NCBI GenBank assembly: GCA_002751075.1
Contig: NAOQ01000458.1
Span: 1-12,661 of the forward strand
Direction of reading: 5' to 3'
DNA: 12,661 nt
Origin: Ichthyophonus hoferi
Lineage: Eukaryota; Opisthokonta; Ichthyosporea; Ichthyophonida; Ichthyophonidae
Shown: positions 11,201 to 12,661 of the stretch, piece after piece
Numbering within the stretch: the first letter of the stretch is position 1
How the letters are laid out: every line of letters starts with the position of its first letter
Notes under the pieces: generated by a model
Told to the model about the DNA's origin: nothing
Seen by the model: the letters and a program-made list of their open reading frames with translations, nothing else
Databases searched by the model: none
Translations under genes and position numbers: made by a program

Positions 11201-12209
11201 GTATTAATGAGATATAATTATTTAACGACTTACAACGCAATTACTGTCCAAAATAGGTTCCTCTTCCTCCTCTCTGTCACCTACTCCTACTCCTACTCCT
11301 GCCCCTGCCCCTCGCCCACCTCCATCTCCACCACCAGAGCGTAGTAAGCATCTTGCTGATGATTTTTCTTTGCGCTCTACCTCTGTTGTGTTTTTCTTTT
11401 TCTTTTTTACTTTTTATTTTCACCTTCCTGAATAATTCTCAGGCTTTCGCAGTCATGTCATACCAAATACTCGTGGGCATTCATTGTATAATATAACATA
11501 CTATAATCATGCAATAGGGTGGTATAACATAACATGGTGCAATTTACGCACGATGTGTCGGTAAACAGAATCAGGATACATAATATATAAAAATTTATAC
11601 ACCAGTACATATAGCATATAGCATATACACCTACCTTTCTCAGGATTATCTCTAAATTTGGATGGTTCCAATAAGAAAACTACGGTCCAAATACCTTTTT
11701 TATAGATTTCTTTTCGGCATGTTAATGGGTGTAAGAATAATAAAGAGAGTAAATATATAACAAACACTTCCAGCACCTCTACTGCAGCCTATTATATTAT
11801 ACTATAATATACTATATTAGCGTATCCTACTCAAACACGATCCCAATCGCAATCACAATCACACTCACAGTCTTGCCGGCTGGGACACGGGTCGGCATTC
11901 GTCTCCCTACCTTTGCCCCCTCGGGGTCTTCACTGGTATGCCCTGCATCCCTGTTCATTCCCAGAAGCCGTCCAGGCAATCCAGTTACCCTGTGCCTCTG
12001 TACGGTTACAACTGAAACACAATGCCCTTGCCCCCCTACGTTCTTCCGGAGTATAAATTTGTGTAAATGCGATTCTAGTACTTCCACGTTTATTGATAAC
12101 AAATGTGGCTGTACCGCCCCTCTGGCCTTGGATGACTTTGGCCGTTGTTGGTGCGCACCTCCTGCTCTAGAGAATGCTAATGGGGAATGTACTGCCCCAA
12201 AACTGAAAG
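5145..12209 (+). CDS. Secreted multi-module cysteine-rich protein, eight predicted exons, 3' end open
   Basis: This is the overall gene model: join(5145-5217, 5750-6037, 6694-6732, 7508-7813, 9034-9075, 9563-9961, 11257-11343, 11871-12209), 1573 coding bases, about 524 residues. Seen directly: a hydrophobic signal-like N-terminus, four homologous cysteine-rich modules of 96-133 residues, and three linker exons of 13, 14 and 29 residues between them. Every junction falls after the first base of a codon (phase 1), all introns are GT-AG, and no stop interrupts the joined frame. Established knowledge: runs of symmetrical phase 1-1 exons are typical of metazoan extracellular modular proteins. Inference: a secreted matrix, adhesion or mucus-type protein with disulfide-rich beads on flexible linkers. 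No transmembrane segment other than the signal peptide is visible in the window. I do not recognise the domain family and propose no enzymatic role. The model was made by eye; the module exons are the firmest part and the short linkers the weakest. Confidence 0.72.
5218..5749 (+). other. Intron 1 (532 bases)
   Basis: This phase 1 intron lies between the signal-peptide exon and module 1. It opens with GTATGT and closes with TTACAG. It is strongly AT-rich, with a short TA-rich stretch near 5277-5295. A perfect TACTAAC branch-point-like motif lies at 5703-5709, about 41 bases before the acceptor, and no AG occurs between 5660 and the acceptor AG at 5748-5749. Short open frames near 5624-5815 and 5508-5876 (reverse strand) overlap the exon in other frames and are not genes. 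Confidence 0.65.
5716..5749 (+). promoter_or_regulatory. RCAATY hexamer tract at the acceptor of module 1
   Basis: About five degenerate hexamers (GCAATC, GCAATT, ACAATT) run straight into the acceptor ACAG. The same kind of tract precedes the other three module exons and none of the linker exons. It sits where a polypyrimidine tract is expected, between the TACTAAC-like motif and the AG. A role in 3' splice-site recognition is inferred. If the exon in fact begins further upstream, the tract would encode alternating Ala/Thr-Ile. Confidence 0.6.
5750..6037 (+). CDS. Exon 2: cysteine-rich module 1 (10-Cys type)
   Basis: The exon encodes 96 residues. It starts FPPGTPVGIRLPKFAPGG, then has a lone Cys (ICPSLF), then the ladder LCLC, QCPC, LCAC, KCGC and a final single VCQ. 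Spacing is C-x15-CxC-x7-CxC-x10-CxC-x11-CxC-x11-C, ten cysteines in all. The even number and strict spacing suggest a disulfide-bonded extracellular domain, which is inference. Compared with modules 3 and 4, the last CxC is reduced to a single Cys and the terminal Cys region is absent. It is roughly 85% identical to module 3 in DNA over the shared part. The donor chosen is GTGCGT at 6038 (phase 1). An alternative weaker donor, GTTCAA at 6029, would keep the same phase and remove three residues. G+C is visibly higher than in the flanking introns. Confidence 0.85.
6038..6693 (+). other. Intron 2 (656 bases)
   Basis: Phase 1 intron between module 1 and linker 1. It is AT-rich with no recognisable gene. 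The open frame at 6176-6433 (85 codons) has no cysteine pattern like the modules and no splice context, and is treated as chance. The acceptor is ACACAG, with only a weak pyrimidine tract. Confidence 0.5.
6694..6732 (+). CDS. Exon 3: 39-base linker mini-exon 1
   Basis: This predicted mini-exon reads Glu (junction codon GAG), then GSTSGTTVPETR. It is rich in Gly, Ser and Thr, as expected for a flexible spacer. It lies between acceptor CACACAG and donor GTAGGT, is 13 codons long, and is phase 1 at both ends, so it inserts between modules 1 and 2 without changing frame. The CGT-A ending before the donor matches exon 1 and linker 3, which also end CGT A. A chance 39-base open stretch with matching phases is possible because the acceptor is only moderate, so this call needs transcript support. 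If it is skipped, module 1 joins module 2 in frame. Confidence 0.55.
6930..7081. repeat. Foldback (long imperfect inverted repeat), MITE-like
   Basis: Two arms pair around an AATTAATT centre: TATTAGAAA (6934-6942) with 7069-7077, ATCTGTTTTACTGA (6957-6970) with 7047-7060 (14 bases, perfect), GATGTA (6980-6985) with 7032-7037, and CCTATCTT (6999-7006) with 7017-7024. The whole forms a hairpin of about 150 bases with internal loops inside intron 3. I see no transposase and no clear target-site duplication. A small non-autonomous foldback element is the simplest reading; an RNA structure affecting splicing is an alternative. Confidence 0.75.
7488..7507 (+). promoter_or_regulatory. RCAATY hexamer tract at the acceptor of module 2
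   Basis: This is the shortest of the four tracts: about three hexamer-like units (ACAATT, ACAATC) ending in the acceptor ACAG. No AG occurs between 7453 and the acceptor. The position and sequence match the tracts before modules 1, 3 and 4, so it was probably duplicated along with the exon. Confidence 0.55.
7508..7813 (+). CDS. Exon 4: cysteine-rich module 2 (10-Cys type)
   Basis: The exon encodes 102 residues starting FPAGTKVGIRLPMFAPGS. It has the same ten cysteines as module 1 in the same spacing: VCPSPF, LCLC, QCPC, LCSC, KCGC and a last VCQ. The core CPCPPTFFRKVNL is identical to modules 1 and 3. The tail SGSSTNAKPS is six residues longer than in module 1 and leads to a strong donor (GTATGT at 7814, phase 1). 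The open frame extends upstream to 7375 and downstream to 7914, but those flanks lack homology to the other modules and are taken as intron. Like module 1 it lacks the last two cysteines of modules 3 and 4, so modules 1 and 2 are probably the closest pair in structure. Confidence 0.87.
7814..9033 (+). other. Intron 4 (1220 bases)
   Basis: Phase 1 intron between module 2 and linker 2. It is AT-rich with a (TA)n(TG)n microsatellite near 8805-8830. The open frame at 8230-8445 is Phe/Leu/Ser-rich, as expected of T-rich DNA, and is not supported as a gene. The acceptor has a good pyrimidine tract ending CCCTTACAG. Confidence 0.6.
8805..8830. repeat. (TA)n-(TG)n microsatellite
   Basis: An alternating TA run passes directly into TG/CG repeats inside intron 4. 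It is a simple repeat with no further structure. Confidence 0.8.
9034..9075 (+). CDS. Exon 5: 42-base linker mini-exon 2
   Basis: This predicted 14-codon mini-exon reads Gly (junction codon GGT), then AQSQTISIASVNR. Both splice sites are good: a pyrimidine-rich acceptor (TTCATTCCCTTACAG) and donor GTATGT. It is phase 1 at both ends and fully open in the required frame. It is polar and Ser/Gln-rich, so a spacer between modules 2 and 3 is likely. The sequence is unrelated to linkers 1 and 3, suggesting that linkers are under constraint only for length and flexibility (inference). It can be skipped in frame. Confidence 0.65.
9076..9562 (+). other. Intron 5 (487 bases) with a long AG-free zone
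   Basis: Phase 1 intron between linker 2 and module 3. No AG dinucleotide occurs from 9399 to the acceptor AG at 9561-9562, about 160 bases. A TCCTAAC branch-point-like motif lies at 9507-9513. The open frames at 9091-9312 and 9413-9742 are other-frame or chance reading frames; the second reads through the hexamer tract as Ser-Gln repeats. Confidence 0.6.
9523..9562 (+). promoter_or_regulatory. RCAATY hexamer tract at the acceptor of module 3 (longest copy)
   Basis: Nearly seven consecutive RCAATC units (GCAATC or ACAATC) end in the acceptor ACAG. It is the longest and most regular of the four tracts and lies about ten bases after a TCCTAAC branch-point-like motif. The copy number differs between tracts, as in a tandem repeat that expands and contracts. 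Confidence 0.65.
9563..9961 (+). CDS. Exon 6: cysteine-rich module 3 (12-Cys type) with Ser-rich tail
   Basis: The exon encodes 133 residues. It starts LPVGTPVGIRLPAFAPGD, then VCPSLF, and then the full ladder LCLC, QCPC, LCLC, KCGC, VCRC and a final KC. Spacing is C-x15-CxC-x7-CxC-x10-CxC-x11-CxC-x11-CxC-x11-C, twelve cysteines. After the last Cys comes a tail of about 30 residues, mostly Ser, Thr, Ala and Pro (for example SSTASSAKSPSSSPPQ), probably an O-glycosylated spacer (inference). The donor GTATGT at 9962 is strong and in phase 1. The DNA is very close to modules 1 and 2 through the QCPCPP..FRKVNL core. With module 4 it defines the complete form of the domain. Confidence 0.88.
9962..11256 (+). 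other. Intron 6 (1295 bases)
   Basis: Phase 1 intron between module 3 and linker 3. Open frames at 10028-10255 and 10290-10679 lie in T-rich DNA where stops are depleted on this strand. They are rich in Phe, Tyr, Leu and Ile, show no domain, and are not called. A good acceptor-like site ends at 10255, followed by a donor-like GTATCA at 10271. This would define a 15-base phase 1 micro-exon, which is too short to support without transcripts. The terminal acceptor is CAAAATAG. Confidence 0.5.
11257..11343 (+). CDS. Exon 7: Ser/Thr/Pro-rich linker 3
   Basis: The exon encodes 29 residues: a Ser run, then a Thr-Pro/Ala-Pro stretch (SPTPTPTPAPAP), then PPPSPPPER. The DNA is strikingly G+C-rich and contains an imperfect ACTCCT/GCCCCT repeat, unlike the flanking intron. 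It follows directly on the Ser/Pro tail of module 3 to give a spacer of nearly 60 residues. Such mucin-like stretches are usually extended and O-glycosylated (established for Ser/Thr/Pro-rich regions; its presence here is inferred). The acceptor is AATAG at 11255-11256 and the donor GTAAGC at 11344, both phase 1. The CGT-A end is shared with exon 1 and linker 1. A frame shift at either site would break the pattern, so the match of frame, phase and composition is good evidence. Confidence 0.78.
11344..11870 (+). other. Intron 7 (527 bases)
   Basis: Phase 1 intron between linker 3 and module 4. It starts GTAAGC, with a T-rich stretch just after 11390. A TA-rich, partly self-complementary stretch lies near 11789-11818. 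The branch-point-like sequence is TACTCAA at 11828-11834. Reverse-strand open frames at 11507-11776 and 11827-12102 are shadows. Confidence 0.6.
11843..11870 (+). promoter_or_regulatory. RCAATY hexamer tract at the acceptor of module 4
   Basis: About four to five units (CCAATC, GCAATC, ACAATC, ACACTC) end in the acceptor ACAG. The last unit is diverged. Its presence before the most diverged module shows that the tract is old and has been kept at all four module acceptors. Confidence 0.6.
11871..12209 (+). CDS. Exon 8: cysteine-rich module 4 (12-Cys type, most diverged)
   Basis: The exon encodes 113 residues starting LPAGTRVGIRLPTFAPSG. It has twelve cysteines: VCPASLF, LCLC, QCPC, LCKC, KCGC, RCWC and EC. 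From the first CxC onward the spacings 7, 10, 11, 11, 11 are the same as in module 3; the first gap is 17 instead of 15. The core CPCPPTFFR is kept, while the following residues differ (SINL for KVNL). The donor chosen is GTAAAA at 12210, which gives the same phase 1 end as all other exons. If that donor is not used, the frame runs 25 codons further, through a (TC)n-coded Ser stretch, to a stop at 12284-12286, and this would be the last exon. The phase match favours the donor. Confidence 0.85.
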
Positions 12210-12231
12210 GTAAAAGGAAATGCTTCTTTTC

Positions 12232-12249
12232 TTCTCTCTCTCTCTCTCC
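12232..12249. repeat. (TC)n microsatellite
   Basis: A run of TC dinucleotides shortly after the module 4 donor. It would encode Ser-Leu repeats if the donor were not used, which looks more like intronic simple repeat than protein. Confidence 0.8.
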
Positions 12250-12620
12250 GTTTCAACCCCCCAACTGGCTTATCTTAATATTTTGATTTATCCTCTTGTG
12301 CCATTGGTTACTTTAAAATCATGTATCTAGTTGTCAAAGAATTTGAAGTAGATAATTCAGATCCTGTACTAGAACGCCAACTAATTGAGTCTGATTTTTA
12401 TTCTTCAAATGATAATACCGTAGCTATACACGCAGCCACAATTTAATCGTAGTTATTGCATAAACAATATACCACCGGGTAAGAAGCTAAAAGCTTCTAT
12501 CTCCATTGATCAATAGAGATAGATTCAAGAACAACTAACTAGAACTTTAGCCTGCCCTCTACCTGGCGACAATCACCAAATAGAATTCATAACAACAGAG
12601 ACTAGTCCTATTTCCAATAA

Positions 12621-12627
<7 letters not shown>

Positions 12628-12661
<34 letters not shown>
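12628..12661. repeat. (TA)n microsatellite at the window end
   Basis: An uninterrupted alternating TA tract reaches the last base. Its true length is unknown because it is cut by the window edge. Confidence 0.9.

Larger units (their letters stand above)
12210..12661 (+). other. Start of intron 8, or alternative last-exon tail and 3' region
   Basis: No further module is visible. If this is intron, the gene continues outside the window. If module 4 is terminal, coding would end at 12286 and an AATAAA at 12616-12621 could serve for polyadenylation, but such hexamers are frequent by chance in DNA this AT-rich. The stretch contains (TC)n near 12232-12249 and ends in (TA)n. Confidence 0.45.

Noticed and set aside
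11827-12102. Reverse-strand frame with Val-Ile and Ala-Ile repeats, and its counterpart at 5508-5876
   Set aside because: Both are antisense shadows of module exons and their hexamer tracts. Conservation among the modules follows the + strand cysteine frame.

Overview
The window is AT-rich eukaryotic DNA (non-coding parts are clearly above 70% A+T by eye) with many short tandem repeats. It carries most of one intron-rich gene on the + strand. I do not recognise the gene family. Its architecture is a signal peptide followed by repeated cysteine-rich modules, all encoded by symmetrical phase 1-1 exons. That layout is the classic signature of an exon-shuffled extracellular protein, so an animal, possibly an early-branching one, is the best guess. 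The species cannot be fixed from the sequence.

Layout: 1-5144 is gene-free upstream DNA with microsatellites and small hairpins. From 5145 I reconstruct eight exons: a signal-peptide exon (5145-5217), module 1 (5750-6037), mini linker 1 (6694-6732), module 2 (7508-7813), mini linker 2 (9034-9075), module 3 (9563-9961), a Ser/Thr/Pro-rich linker 3 (11257-11343) and module 4 (11871-12209). Every junction is phase 1 and every internal exon is a multiple of three. Joined, they give an uninterrupted frame of about 524 residues that is still open at the last predicted donor, so the gene probably continues beyond the window, which ends in a (TA)n tract.

The four modules are homologous tandem copies. 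They share a GIRLP..FAP start and a fixed ladder of CxC pairs (C-x15/17-CxC-x7-CxC-x10-CxC-x11-CxC-x11-C). Modules 3 and 4 extend the ladder by two cysteines, while modules 1 and 2 stop short. Modules 1-3 are very similar even at silent sites. Each module exon is preceded, inside the intron, by a RCAATY hexamer tract that occupies the place of the polypyrimidine tract, downstream of branch-point-like motifs. Linker exons alternate with the modules and look like flexible spacers, some of them likely O-glycosylated.

The most interesting points are this modular array, the apparently undescribed CxC-ladder domain, the repeated hexamer acceptor element, and a roughly 150-bp foldback in the intron before module 2. 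Exon boundaries are predictions made by eye from frame, phase and splice-site consensus; transcript data would be decisive.
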